Shown: positions 31,295 to 42,567 of the stretch, in pieces | How the letters are laid out: each line of letters opens with the position of its first letter | Position numbering within the stretch: position 1 is the first letter of the stretch | NCBI GenBank assembly: GCA_037355855.1 | Contig: CM074766.1 | Location: 806,001-870,000, forward strand | Length of the DNA: 64,000 bases | Direction: 5' to 3' | Origin: Pseudo-nitzschia pungens | Taxonomy: Eukaryota; Bacillariophyta; Bacillariophyceae; Bacillariales; Bacillariaceae | Notes under the pieces: model-generated | Told to the model about the DNA's origin: nothing | Seen by the model: the letters and a program-made list of their open reading frames with translations, nothing else | Database searches by the model: none | Made by a program: the position numbers and the translations under genes

Positions 31295-32641
31295 GGTGGT
31301 TTCGGTGTTTCGTGGAGTCGGACGACAATGCGATGCAGTTGAAAAATATATATGTACCGTAACCTTACGTGTAGTGTAGGGGATTCGTGCGAATTGAGAT
31401 TCGAGTTGGGAATCGAGAAATATTGTGAGACAAAACGAGATGGAGAGAGAAAATTTTTCTTTTTCTTTTTCTCTGTCTTTCTGTCTCTGTCTCTTACACA
31501 CATACACATTGCATGTTGAGCGCGTTTGTGCGTGTGATTTCCTGATCGGGTTTCTTGCCGGATCAGTCTTGGTGCGATTTGGAGTGTCTTGCTTTTGATG
31601 ATTTGCCCCCTTGCACCTCGGTTGCCGAACCGCTCCTTTCGGAAGACCGACTGGGTTTGGATTGCCGCACCGTCGAGTTCACGACCAGGAATCGACGGGG
31701 ATGGATTGCGAAATTCTCACTGCATTTGTAATTTGTAATACGAAGCAGCACTTCGTATTCATATTCTCAATAATAATAATATAAGTGTACGCAGCTCGGC
31801 CGCTCTACCGGATTTTTCCCCGGCGGGGTGATGGTCTCGCGGATGCGCCTCGTGGAGAGAAGGGACGGGATGGATCGATTGACTCCCATCCGACGGAACG
31901 AAGGGATCTTTGTCTCCGCGCAATGGAACTCTCGTACTCTCCAAATCAAATCCGGCGTCCGGTGTGGAATCCTTTTCAATCTCCCTTTCAAAATCCGAAT
32001 GGGAAATAATAATAATAGTACTTGTAATCTTAACGGACGCGGGCACGAACACTTCTTCCATACCATGAAATCGCACGAGTCGTATCTCGGACACTTGGAA
32101 GAAAAGTCGTGGACGCCAAAAACGAAGCTAACCTAGTGCCTACGGTACCGGTACAGAACTCAACACTCTCAACACTTGATGATCAGAACAGAGCCCCGAA
32201 AGAGGCGGGAGACACGACGAGACACGACATCAAGAATGTCGAACAGTTAGTAACTTAGTTCGTACCTCACTTTTTTTGCGAGTCCTACAAGATTTTTGCG
32301 ACAAACTACACGCGCCCGTACGTACATGGTTGAGATGAAAGATGTTCGAAGATGTTCTTCATTACCGTGTTCGGTGGAACAAATAATCGCAGTAGTAGAG
32401 CTACTACTAGTGCTTTGACTGATACTAGCAAACCGACCTCGATTCTCGTGCTTGCGAGAATACTGTGCAACACAGGCATGCAACAAATACTAGCACAAAC
32501 TGTGGTCTACAAAGCGAACTCCTAAACAATAGCAATCTCTCAAAAATGAAAAATAGGTCTTGCATTACGGTGTGGTACGGCAAGGGCGACGCATTGCATT
32601 GCATTGCATTTCAACGCAACGCAACGCAGCGCCAAGAACCT
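31295..32641. other. Spacer upstream of the acidic secreted protein gene
   Basis: Contains that gene's promoter and the 3' region of NOB1. A 111-codon minus ORF at 31759-32094 and a plus ORF at 31828-32136 overlap with no motifs. Holds GTAACCTTAC (31359), TACCGGTA (32146) and a GCATT/GCAAC pentanucleotide tract (32591-32629). Confidence 0.5.
32591..32629. repeat. Pentanucleotide array (GCATT then GCAAC)
   Basis: Four GCATT-type units followed by CGCAA-type units, immediately downstream of the NOB1 stop codon. Confidence 0.9.
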
Positions 32642-34877
32642 CTAATACCGCCGCATGCCGCAGGCCCGATCGGAGGACTTTTTCTTCTTTCCGCGCCGCT
32701 CCCGTCCCTTGGCGGCGTTGGGGTTCTTGCGGGCACCAAATCCCACCCGAATGTCGTCGCTGCCGGAACCGAATCCGCCCGACACCGTGTTGGTCGAATT
32801 GGACCAGCCCTTCCCGCCAAAGGTCGCCGAGGACGTCGATCGCATGTTGCACCCGACGCTGGAGGCAATGTCCTTCCCGAACATGGACTCCGACCGGTTC
32901 TGCTGGTACTTCCGGCCCGAGTTGATCCTGACCTTTTGGTTCCAGGCCCCGCTCAGCAGCTGGTCCTCCCGCAGCAGCAGATCGCCCTTGTACTTGTTGC
33001 CGGAACCCGGCTTGGGGAGGGAGAACTTGGTCCCGCGGATGCTGTGGTGCCGGCCCTGCTTGCGCCTGGAAAAGTGGAGCTTGAGGCGGCCGGTCTTGCC
33101 GTCGACGCTGGCGCTGATCCGCTGCATCATGTCGCCCGAGCCGCAGTGGGAGCAAAACAGGCGCTTCATGTGGTGGTTGGTCTCGTCGCGAAAGTCCTCG
33201 TCGGCCCCGTGGATCTTGAAGCAGGCCCCGCAACGAATGACCCAGGACTTGAGACGGCGGATGCGCATGCCACTCGTGGACAGCAGGACGAGGTTCATTT
33301 GCAGGAGGACGTTCTGCATGGCGAAATCGGTCGTGGCGCAGGCGGTGCGCTGGTTCATCGGGGGTCCGTTCTTGTTGTTGCTTTTGTTGTTGTTGTTCGA
33401 GTTGCCGCCGCCTCCCGTCTTTCCGGGATCCAGCCGTCCCCCGGCCTCGGTTTTGAGGACCTCAATGTCGCTGGCGGACGTGATCCATCCCAGGCCGTCG
33501 TCGTCTTCGGCCCGCATGGTTTCTCCCCCGCCGCCTCCGCTCAGGAATCGGGACGACGACGATGGAGCCTGCGGGTCCGGGGATTCCCCACCGGTGGCCG
33601 CCGGCAGGGGTTCGATGGGCGATGCGTCCCGTTCTTTCACCGAAACCGCATTTTTCTTGACCGGTTTGGGCTTGAAGAGTGCCTTGTCCTTGCGGAAGGA
33701 GTTGTACGTGCGTCCGGACTTGGACAGGGGCTGCAGGTTCTTTTGCTTCTCTTCCTCGGTCATAAAGACGGAGGTCTTGGCCTTGGGTTTTCCGTCTCCG
33801 GTGTTGGCCTCGGCCTCGAGCCTGGCCTTGATTTCGTGGTCCTCCCCCTCAAAGGGAACCGTGATGGAAGCGGCAAGACTGGGAAAGTCCAGTTGCAGCT
33901 CTTCCTCGACGGTGGTGATGGGTGTCGCGTTCGTTTGTTGTTTTTGGTCGTCGTCCTGTTCGTCGTCCCCGTCTTCCGAGGCATCGTCGAACTGACCAGC
34001 CCCGCCGTCGCCTTCTTCCTTCTCGTCGCGGAGCGTCACGGGTGCCAGCGAGAGGCCACGGGCAGGATCCAGGGGTGCGGCGGAAGCCGAAGCGGCGATC
34101 GGATTCACCAGTGTGGCCCAGGTTTTCCGGACGGGCACCGCCGGCTCCGAAACAGGAGCGGGTGCCGCCGGAACTTCCGGAGACGCAACGTCTCCTTCTT
34201 CGACCGACCGCTCGTCGGCCTCCTCCTCCTCGTTGTTGTCGTTTTGGTCGGCATCTTCGGCGTCTTCCCCTTCTTCTTCGACGTGGTCTTCATCGTCGTC
34301 GCTTTCGTCGCTGTCCTCGACCTCGTCGTAGTCCTCCCGGCCCAGGAGCCTGGGGGCTTCGACAGCAACAGTAGCAGCATCTCCGTCCTCTCCTTTTTTC
34401 TCTTCGCCCGCATCGTCCTCTTGCTTGGCATTTCCATTGCCTTTGCCATTCGCATTATTCATGGGAAGAATGGTTCCCAGGCCGATCTTGCGCTTGGGCG
34501 TGGTGCGAATGTGCTCCAAATCCGTGTTGCCGGCCACGAGGTTTCCCTCCCGCTCGAGGTCGAGCGTCAGCGCCAGGACCTGCAGATCGACCGTGCTGAG
34601 CGACGCGTAGTCTCCCGTCTGCTTGGCAAAGGCAATGACGTCCTGAACGGCCTTGTCGGAGGGTTCCCGCACCTTGAGATCCAGCAGGGGCAGAACGGAG
34701 TGCTCGAGGTGGTCCCGGGCCCGGGAATCGCGGATCTCGCGCAGGACGGACGGGGTCGTCACGTACAGATCGGCTTTTCCCATCAGGTTCCGGACGTCCT
34801 GCTTGATGATGGGACCGGAGTCGACGACCATGGCGTAATACGAGGCCGGGGCGGGAGCTGCTGCTGGTGGGGGTGGA

Positions 34878-34932
<55 letters not shown>

Positions 34933-35005
34933 CTACTGTTGCTGCTGGCGGTTCGGTGTTGCTTTCAGCCACCGGAGCCGGCGCGGGAACGGAAGTGTCT
35001 GCCAT
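32642..35005 (-). CDS. NOB1: NOB1 endonuclease (18S rRNA 3'-end maturation)
   Basis: PIN-domain endonuclease that cleaves 20S pre-rRNA at site D to give mature 18S rRNA in late 40S particles. Single exon, 787 residues, ATG at 35005. The PIN domain starts near residue 55 with YYAMVVDSGPIIKQD (first metal-binding Asp), followed by YVTTPSVLREIRDSRARDHL, FAKQTGDYASLSTVDLQVLA and VAGNTDLEHI. The C-terminal zinc ribbon is near residue 590 (IRCGACFKIHG and RLFCSHCGSGD), followed by the family tail with SRRKQGRHHSIRGTKFSLPK and GRKYQQNR. Human and yeast proteins are 412 and 459 residues; the extra length is an Asp/Glu-, Ala- and Ser-rich linker (about 170-560) and an N-terminal Thr/Pro tract. Identity is firm. 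Confidence 0.94.
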
Positions 35006-36271
35006 GATGATGAGGATGATGATTGACCTGCTTGTCGAATCTACCGGAAAGTTGAGTGTTTTCTATTCTCGGTCACTCGTGTGTGTTCTTTACTTTAGAT
35101 TAGAGGAGACGTCCCGTAGAACGGTTTCTTGGTTTGAGATGTTCTTTCGTTAGAAATGAATAGCATTCTCCTTCGTGCAATGATCATGCATCCGACGGTA
35201 GGTAAGTTTCTTCTCACCAAAGGGATCTTCCGAAAGTGGACAAACGTTTCTCAATCATTACTACTACGGTTTTTTGTGAATTCCCTCGTCATCTCTAATT
35301 ATTTGTTCGTTGTTGCATTACCTTCCAAATTTTCGGTGGTAGAGGTTGGATAGTCTATCCTTCGTCCGTCATCGCGACATTATTTTCCGCGCAAAACATC
35401 TGTCCACCTCGTACAATTAGTTGTACAGTAGTTTGCATAATATAGTGTTTTTACAAATTTACAAACTGCAACAACACCGCCTGAAGCATTACCAAGCAGA
35501 GTCAACGATCTGTAGATGCTGTTGAAAGATTACTGAAAAAGAGAACGGGATGGTGTGAAGGGGAGGGGAGGAAGGAAGGAAAGAGACCAACTTTTGTTGA
35601 GAGGTTTTGCAATGATGATGTGACCATCAACAGATCTGTCGTCTATTCACATCACAAGTTCATGCAGAGATGTATGATACATGGTGTTTTGATTACGAAA
35701 ATGATGCAAAACCGGTACAACAAGTACTAGTTAATTTCGATTTTCCTATGAGCACCATTGTTGCACTATGAATATTTGCTGCCATCCCTATCCAGTTGAA
35801 AATTCAAAATGTAGAAGAAAGCAAGACAATAAGAAATGACACAGAAGCTAAACTAGAAAACATCATTGCAGAGAAATTCGAATTGATTGGTGCGGTCAAG
35901 TTTCAGAAGGGCAGTCCCAAAATGAAGCAGATGGTGATGGTTGTATTTCAACAACGTCTATGTTGTTTCAAGGAACGTGAGCCCAGAAGGCAGCATTGTC
36001 ATTGAATGATCTAGGACTTCCGCCTCGGGGAATCGAAACTCCCAACTCCCTTCTCTCAAAAGTAGTTTTGGTGACAATCAAGGCAGACTATTATTGAAAT
36101 ATGTGTCGCGTCCATATTTTTGCCACCACGATGGCTGCTGACTTTGGTGAAGGAAATGGAAATTCTAGCCTTTGGAGACGAAATGGGATTGGTGATGAAA
36201 CAAAATTTGGAGGATTAAGCCGAAGCGGCCCGCAGAACACAGCTAAATTAGCTACAATAATTATTTACCAA
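35006..36271. other. Spacer between NOB1 5' end and kinase 3' end
   Basis: AT-rich with no supported gene. A stretch near 36019-36086 on the minus strand has pairing ends and a T-arm-like loop but is too short for a tRNA. Confidence 0.5.
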
Positions 36272-38444
36272 CTAGGAAATGACCACCTGAATGTCGGACC
36301 GCTTGGGAATGCGGATCGTGGCCGTCATGCCCCTGTCCAGCACCTTCCAGTCCTCGTTACCATCCGCATCGCTCCGAACCCGCAACGCATTGGCGGGACG
36401 GCGCTCCAGGGTCAGGTCTCCCCCGAAGTGTTGCATGTGCCACCGCGACAGACTCAGTCCGACACCGAGGCCCTTGAGGGGGCTTCGAACCACTGCGGCA
36501 AACGAAGAGGCAGGACAACGGAACGGAACGAAACGTGAGAAAAAGAAAGGAAGAGAAGAAATTGTCAACCCAATCCAAATAAATCCGCACTGGAACGATG
36601 AAATACTACACAGACGAACACGACACAACAAAACACAATCCAATCCAATCCAATCCAATCCAATACTCACTGCTGTAGGTTTGTTGGTCGTCGAGGCGAC
36701 ACCACACCATGTCCCGCTGTGCAAACCGAAAGAAGGATTCCAGGTCGACATTGTCATCGATGCCTCCCCCCTGGTCGTAGATCTTGATGTAGACACTGTC
36801 GTCTTCTGGCGAATCCGATACCTCGAGGTACAGCGTGGGAAGGTGGTGTGGTGCCTCGTCGTCGCTATCGCTATCGGAGTCACTATCCGAGTCACTGTCC
36901 GAGTCCGAGTCCATCGCTTTCGCCACAATGTCGGGATTTGTTTCGACCGTCGCCGCCATGGAGTTTTTGAGCAACTCGATCAGCGCGTACTGCAACCACG
37001 ATCGGACAAAGGTCGCCGGGACCGTCTCGTAATCGCTGTGGTCGATGCTCCCGCTTGCCGCAAACTCCCCGTCCGCGTCGGCCTCTTGCGAGGCCACCAC
37101 AAATTCCGCCGGCGGAGAAATGAGATAGGTCGCCTCGCACAGCTGTGAGGCTTCCGTGGCGGACGATTGGACGATCGAGGCCACCGGATAGTCGGCGTTG
37201 ATGGCACCGACCACCCTGCCGTTTTCGTTTTCGTTGTCGTCGTCCGCATCGCCGCCGCCTTTGTTTTCGGCTTTCTCCTTTTGGCGCCTGGTCTCCATCT
37301 GTTTTCCGATGCTCGTCCCGAGCGCGTCCTGACCGGTGGACATCATGTGCTGGGAGAGGATCTGCTGGGTCATCCGGCACCGCATAAAGGCGCAGACCGT
37401 GTCGTAAACGTCGTCCAGGTCCGAGTCAAAGGACTCGTTAGCGGGCAGTGGCAGGGTGGAGGTCAGAGGCTTGAGCAGGATCACCAGCTCGCTCATCTGC
37501 TCGATGGTCGAAGCGTGTCGGGACTGGATCTCGGTCATGGTCTGCACCAGCGCGTTCCACCGGGCCAGTCGCTGCTTGGGATCCATCACAATGATCGGAT
37601 CCTCGCAGTCGTCGTCGTTGTCAATGTCCTCGTCGCCGTCGGGACTCCACGTCATGTACTGGTACTTGGCGCTCTGCCAGGTGTCGTAGTGCAGCCGCTG
37701 GAGGTTTCGAAGCATCTTGCGCAAGTCCTCCAGCGTGTGGATCATGTCGGTAATATCCTGCGAGGACTGGGCCTCGGCAGAATTCCGCTGGAGGTTTCGG
37801 AGTCGCGAGTGACAGTCCTCGACGCGCTGCTGCAGGACCGTGAGCCGGTCCGAGTTGATCTCGATGCGCTTCAAAAAGTCGATGAGCATTTTGGAGACTC
37901 CCCGGTCGTTCTCCGGGTCGTCATCCCGGACGATCCGGTCGACCGAGAGCAGATGCTCCAGGCTCCATGGTTCGAGATACTTGGCAAACTTCGAATCGGG
38001 ATTTTCGTTGTGGTTGTCGGCTCCCCGGCCAAACTCAAAGGCGCTCATGCTCCAACGCTGGCTGCCGCCGTTGTTGTCGTCGCTGCTAAAGAACCGCGTC
38101 GCAGTTTGGAGATTGTGTCTTCCGGACGAATGAACACCAGTAAAGGACGATACGGATCGCTTCGTTGAGCTTGATATTCTCGTAAAAGATTGATGTGTCG
38201 CTAGAGATCTTCGGATCAGACCACCTGTATCGTTGGCACTGCTTTTGCTTTTGATCCCAGAGCATATTGTCCGCGACGACAACGAATCCTTCCCTCCCTC
38301 ACTGATCGTCGAAAAGGAAGATGACGATGATACCGATGGGAACGACGACGATATACAGAATCGGCGAAGCATTGGTTTTCGATTCGTTGGCACCGCCATC
38401 GCTGCCGAACGCAGTCGCAATCTCACTCTAGCGCACGGAAACAT
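36272..38444 (-). CDS. Mitochondrial PDK/BCKDK-family protein kinase
   Basis: Belongs to the mitochondrial kinases that phosphorylate E1 of pyruvate or branched-chain ketoacid dehydrogenase; the substrate cannot be decided from sequence. Two exons, 38444-36671 and 36492-36272, flank a 178-bp GTGAG...GCAG intron and give 664 residues. The N-terminus is Ser/Arg-rich, a probable mitochondrial presequence. The helical regulatory domain spans about 150-410, with RMTQQILSQHMMSTGQ. The GHKL ATPase fold follows: N box IELLKNSMAATVE (near 490), G1 IKIYDQGGGID (near 558), and in exon 2 the G2 box KGLGVGLSLSRWHMQHFGGD. A Ser-Asp dipeptide repeat is inserted right after the N box. The protein is longer than the usual 400-450 residues because of acidic insertions and the presequence. 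Confidence 0.88.
36636..36664. repeat. (CCAAT)n array inside the kinase intron
   Basis: Five tandem CAATC/CCAAT units (GGATT on the transcribed strand) starting a few bases after the 5' splice site of the 178-bp intron of the PDK/BCKDK-type gene. Confidence 0.92.
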
Positions 38445-39843
38445 CTTCGCAAGCTCTCAGCGCACAACTCTCTCAATGGATGTAACCGCAACCCGACGTT
38501 ATGTAACACGCACCGACTAGTTGCCGTTCCGGTTACTTTGAAGCAGCTACAGGTATTCGTTTCGTCGAAAAAATAGAAAATAGAAAATAATAATAGTAGT
38601 ATTTTGATAGTGTTTTGAGAAGGAATTCATTTACCAAGGGGAAGGATGAGAGAAATATTTTTATTTTTAGGCAAGGCTTGTCGTTTCGGATCCATTCCTT
38701 CGAACAATCTTGGCGCCGACCAGTATTCCAAACCATACCGTACGGTAACCTTACGTGTAGTAAGCTTAATTGCGAACTTCGTGTATGATAATTCATTCAT
38801 TCATCCTTATTGGTGGGAAGGTAATTACGGTAAACCTTAGGTATTTTGTACGGTACGAAGTAAGTTACTTCGTACTGTATGTTACAAGGTCAGAAGTTGT
38901 GTTGTACGAAGTAAGGTTACTACCGTACAAGGTACGAAGTACTACGTAAGAGATATTCATGCGGAAATTACCGTACTGAACGCATTGACGTAGTGTAAGT
39001 ACGGACTGGTAAGTTACCTGGTACTAGAGCACTCGTGGCGATGCATACCCGTATCCAAAATCTTTTCCGCAATCTCCCGTGATAATATTACCGTCGATAC
39101 ATACCGGGTAAGATTTACCGTACCGTAAGGATTACGGTAAGGTATGTTATGAAATCCCGCAACCGCATCAATACTTATGATTATTTTGATGATTTATGAT
39201 ACGTGCCTACGGTACATACGAGTACATCCTATAGCATAAACTTTTGTTTTACGTGGTGCGTGATGCGTTATGCGTTTAGGAGAAGATAATACCGTAGTAG
39301 ATGTACAGGACGTACGAACTTGTTTTTCCCAAGACTTACGTGCGTTGCAACACGACAGGACAAGGCGGTTTTTCTCCATTGTACGGTAAGGTTTAGGTGA
39401 GTGAGTCACGAATGAAGACGATAATTTAATTTTCGGTTTCTTGGCGAACATAGATCTTGGTAATGTTTTTACGAATACGTACAAGTCCGTTAACCTTACT
39501 TCGACGTACGGTACATACTCGTATTGTTTGCGACCTTGCCATAACAAAAATTGCGCACCTTTTGCTCTCGCCATCAAGCTCACATCTTTCCTAAGATAAA
39601 ATTTCATGTATTTGCCGCGGATGGCCGTTCCATTTTCTAAAAAGATGACGCAAATACTGTATGCAACATTTGATGCGTAGCAGGGCATGTTTTGGTTTCC
39701 GGAGGGTTTATATTGTTTCCTATGTCATGATATTCAAAGTCGTTGTACCGGCGGGTTACAAGGCAATATACATACTATTGCATCAACCACAGTGCATGGA
39801 CATCTAGACCCGCCGGGCCGAGGCCCAGCTAGGGTGTCACCGA
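38445..39843. promoter_or_regulatory. Divergent spacer between kinase and MBD-like gene
   Basis: Both neighbours start outward. Dense in TACGTA, GTACG and AAGGTTAC-type words between 38740 and 39500, with GTAACCTTAC at 38745 and its reverse complement at 38911. No supported gene. Confidence 0.55.
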
Positions 39844-41676
39844 ATGTTTTCCGTTCCGCGTTTCCAGGCCCGCCAAAATTATGAGCAATTTTCTAAACCA
39901 CTACGCGGATCGAGTTATGATGCAAGCAAAAGGTCGGTGCTCGATCCTTTACCACTTTTGATAGAGAGAAAAATTGCTTGCAGTAATCCAGTTTCCAACA
40001 AACTGCACAGAAGTATCACAGGTGATCTGATCCACCATTCAAGCCACACCCACACCATTCCATCGAATAGGGGCAGAGCTAGCTCTCTTCCTTCTTCCTT
40101 TCTTGGTTCCATGACAACCCGAACAACCCAGTGTTTCGGCCGAGATCCGTATTCGTTGGTGATCCATCACCAGTACGGGAAGGATGTTGTCTCTAAACTG
40201 TTGGAGATCGACTTCTCTGTCCCACCGTCACCCGATGACGAAAATGATGTAGCGATCAATGAAGGCAACGTCAACGGCGAACATGCCGTTGATGACGATG
40301 GCATGAATGGTCACGACGAGAACAACGACATTGACAACAACGCTGAGAACAACAACAACGACGAGGATAATGAGGATGACGATCACACCGACAACACCCT
40401 GTTGGTAAAGAGCATCAAGAAAGCATTCGATCTCTCGGAGTCTTCCACCGAGACCATTCCGGACCACATCCTGGGCTGCTGCACCAATGTTGAGGACGTC
40501 TTTCTGAGGGTGCGGCACTTTCTGAGCGCCACCGAAGAGGAGCGCGATGCCGAGATTCGGTATGGCACCACCCTGGCTCCCGCCGTGAAGGCCCTGCACC
40601 GGGTCAACATTGCCATGCTTCGGGAACAGCACGCCATTCTCAAGGCTAGCGCCGCTCGGTTCCAGAAAATGCAAGATGCTGCGGCAGCGGCCGCAAACGG
40701 GAAGCACCCCATTCCGATCGCACCGACACCAATGCAACAAGCGCAGCAAACGTACCCGGTTCATCCCAATCCCAATCCGTACGGTGTTCCGAACCACCAG
40801 TATGCGCAATACCACCAGTACTGGCAGTATCGCAACAACCAGATGTGGAGTCAGTACTGGTACCTCCAGCAACAACAGCGACTCCTTCAGCAACAACAGC
40901 AATTGCAACAGCAGCAGCAGCATCAGCAGCAACTGCCATCGACAGAGACCTTGAGCATGAGCTCCAGCATAGCGAGCGATCCCGACGATTCCGGAGACGA
41001 TGACTGGGATTCAAACGCGGGTAAGTCCCGGTCCCAGTCCAAGCGATCCTCCTCCAAGGCTTCTGCTGCCACGAATCCCGACGCCTCAGCTGTCACCGCC
41101 GTTACTCCCCCAACCGTCGGCGATCCTGAAGAGAGACCCGCGAAAGACGATCAGACCGGCTTGCGAACCACCCGGTCCGCCCGCCGGCTGTGGCGGAGCC
41201 AGTTATCGACCCGTGGAACGCCCAAGAAGATCAAGACCAAGTCGAAGACCAAGCAGCCGTCCAAGAGGACCAAATCGTCCGAGAACACGTCCAAGTCCTC
41301 TGCCATCCGCAGGCAACGATCCGCCGGCCTGCCGGTGGTCTCTACCATCTCGCCCCCGGACGACGACCTCAAGATGGGAGACTGGCCGTCGGGCTGGACT
41401 AAGATTGCCCGGCAACGAAACCGGGGCAAGACCACCGGCCGCCTCGATTTCTACTGGATTTCCCCCCTCCGGAGGTATCCCTTTCGGTCCCTTGCGGAGG
41501 TCCGCCGCTTCTTGCTGGCGCTGGAAGTGTCGGACGGGGACGAGGCCACCGCCCGGGCGCAGATGGGATTCTTTCAGGAGCAAGAAGTCCTCCTGCGCAA
41601 GCGACACCGCGAGAAGACGTCCGGCAAGAGTAGCGTCCAGACGCGCCGGGGCGGCAGGGCGAAAGCAGCCTCTTAG
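39844..41676 (+). CDS. MBD-like (methyl-CpG-binding domain) nuclear protein
   Basis: The C-terminal region near residues 512-575 (DWPSGWTKIARQRNRGKTTG, then RLDFYWISPLRRYPFRSLAE and VRRFLLALE) follows the MBD/TAM pattern: W-x-x-x-R, a basic Gly-containing turn, an aromatic DxYW strand and F-RS-x-x-EV at the end. This suggests DNA binding, possibly to methylated CpG. Upstream lie an acidic Asn/Asp run, a conserved-looking helical block (TIPDHILGCCTNVEDVFLRV), a Tyr/Gln-rich segment with long Q tracts, and a basic Ser/Lys linker. The ATG at 39844 gives 610 residues; ATG 40111 (MTTRTTQCFGRDP, 521 residues) begins the region with clear coding bias and may be the true start. Single exon. Binding preference is inference. 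Confidence 0.75.
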   Translation: MFSVPRFQARQNYEQFSKPLRGSSYDASKRSVLDPLPLLIERKIACSNPVSNKLHRSITGDLIHHSSHTHTIPSNRGRASSLPSSFLGSMTTRTTQCFGRDPYSLVIHHQYGKDVVSKLLEIDFSVPPSPDDENDVAINEGNVNGEHAVDDDGMNGHDENNDIDNNAENNNNDEDNEDDDHTDNTLLVKSIKKAFDLSESSTETIPDHILGCCTNVEDVFLRVRHFLSATEEERDAEIRYGTTLAPAVKALHRVNIAMLREQHAILKASAARFQKMQDAAAAAANGKHPIPIAPTPMQQAQQTYPVHPNPNPYGVPNHQYAQYHQYWQYRNNQMWSQYWYLQQQQRLLQQQQQLQQQQQHQQQLPSTETLSMSSSIASDPDDSGDDDWDSNAGKSRSQSKRSSSKASAATNPDASAVTAVTPPTVGDPEERPAKDDQTGLRTTRSARRLWRSQLSTRGTPKKIKTKSKTKQPSKRTKSSENTSKSSAIRRQRSAGLPVVSTISPPDDDLKMGDWPSGWTKIARQRNRGKTTGRLDFYWISPLRRYPFRSLAEVRRFLLALEVSDGDEATARAQMGFFQEQEVLLRKRHREKTSGKSSVQTRRGGRAKAAS

Positions 41677-42567
41677 GCGTTACGGTTTCGATTGGTTTCG
41701 TTTCGATTCCACGAATGCCAGCTGTCGCACAGGATCCTTGTTGTTGCATTTGCTCCGCAATGTTGCAGAGATGGACTCACGGATGATGGTTGGAAGGATG
41801 GATGGATGGAAGAATGGATTTTTGGATGGATGGAAGCATTTGCGTCGCGTTCTGCTGGGTTTCGCTTCGTCTCGTTTTGTTTTGTTTTGTTTTGTGACAC
41901 GCCACAAGCCAAGTAATTCGATGCAAGGCGAGGAAATACAATTCGTACCATTCCGAACTGCGATGTTGTATTATTCCACATGCGTATGCCGTTTTACAGC
42001 GCCGCGGGAAAACCGCACCATAGGGCGGACAAAGGGAGCTTCAGTTATTCTGAAGAGCGTGTGAAGGCCTTCATAAAATTCGACAGCAGAAGAAGCCTTA
42101 TGCGTCTCACAATAGCATCACGCACAATTTCCTTTTACTATATTACAAGTATTTAATATTAATAAATACTGTCCGGTTAATTTTATTTACTGTTCCTATT
42201 ATTATATATTCTGTAGTGTACACTATTGTATCAGCAAGTGTAGCGCATAGCATGGACGTTGTGGCTTTCACACCCGTGATTCGTTTCGTTATCGGAACAG
42301 AGTTTCTCAAATAAAGCTTTTGTGGATCTATCACCTCGCTGTATTTCGCATTCGTCATCCGCTTGCTTCCTCTCGCTACGGAAGGGGAAAGAATCGGCGC
42401 ATACGCACCATCGTTGTACTCTTTGTCTGCATTGATCGTTGTTGGCATTCGGAACATACATCGGGTCGAGGAATCTTCAAACGTCGGTCCAAGGCACAGA
42501 AGAAAGCAAAGTCATTTCCGTGGATTGTGCTGTTTCGCGTCCCTTTTCGTTCAGGGCCATCCCATTC
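41677..42567. other. Convergent 3' spacer
   Basis: No gene. Contains GGATG/GAATG-type repeats (about 41795-41840) and a TTTTG array (41871-41895), then AT-rich DNA with no signal. Confidence 0.5.

Noticed and set aside
31759..32094. 111-codon minus ORF
   Set aside because: No ATG at its start, no motif, opposite another open frame; too weak to call.
32465..34918. 817-codon plus ORF opposite NOB1
   Set aside because: Antisense of NOB1; the PIN domain and zinc ribbon are clearly encoded on the minus strand. Long because of GC-rich codon bias.
36019..36086. tRNA-like fold on the minus strand
   Set aside because: Ends pair over seven bases and a T-loop-like TTTCGAT is present, but the span is only 67 bases and lacks a recognisable D arm.
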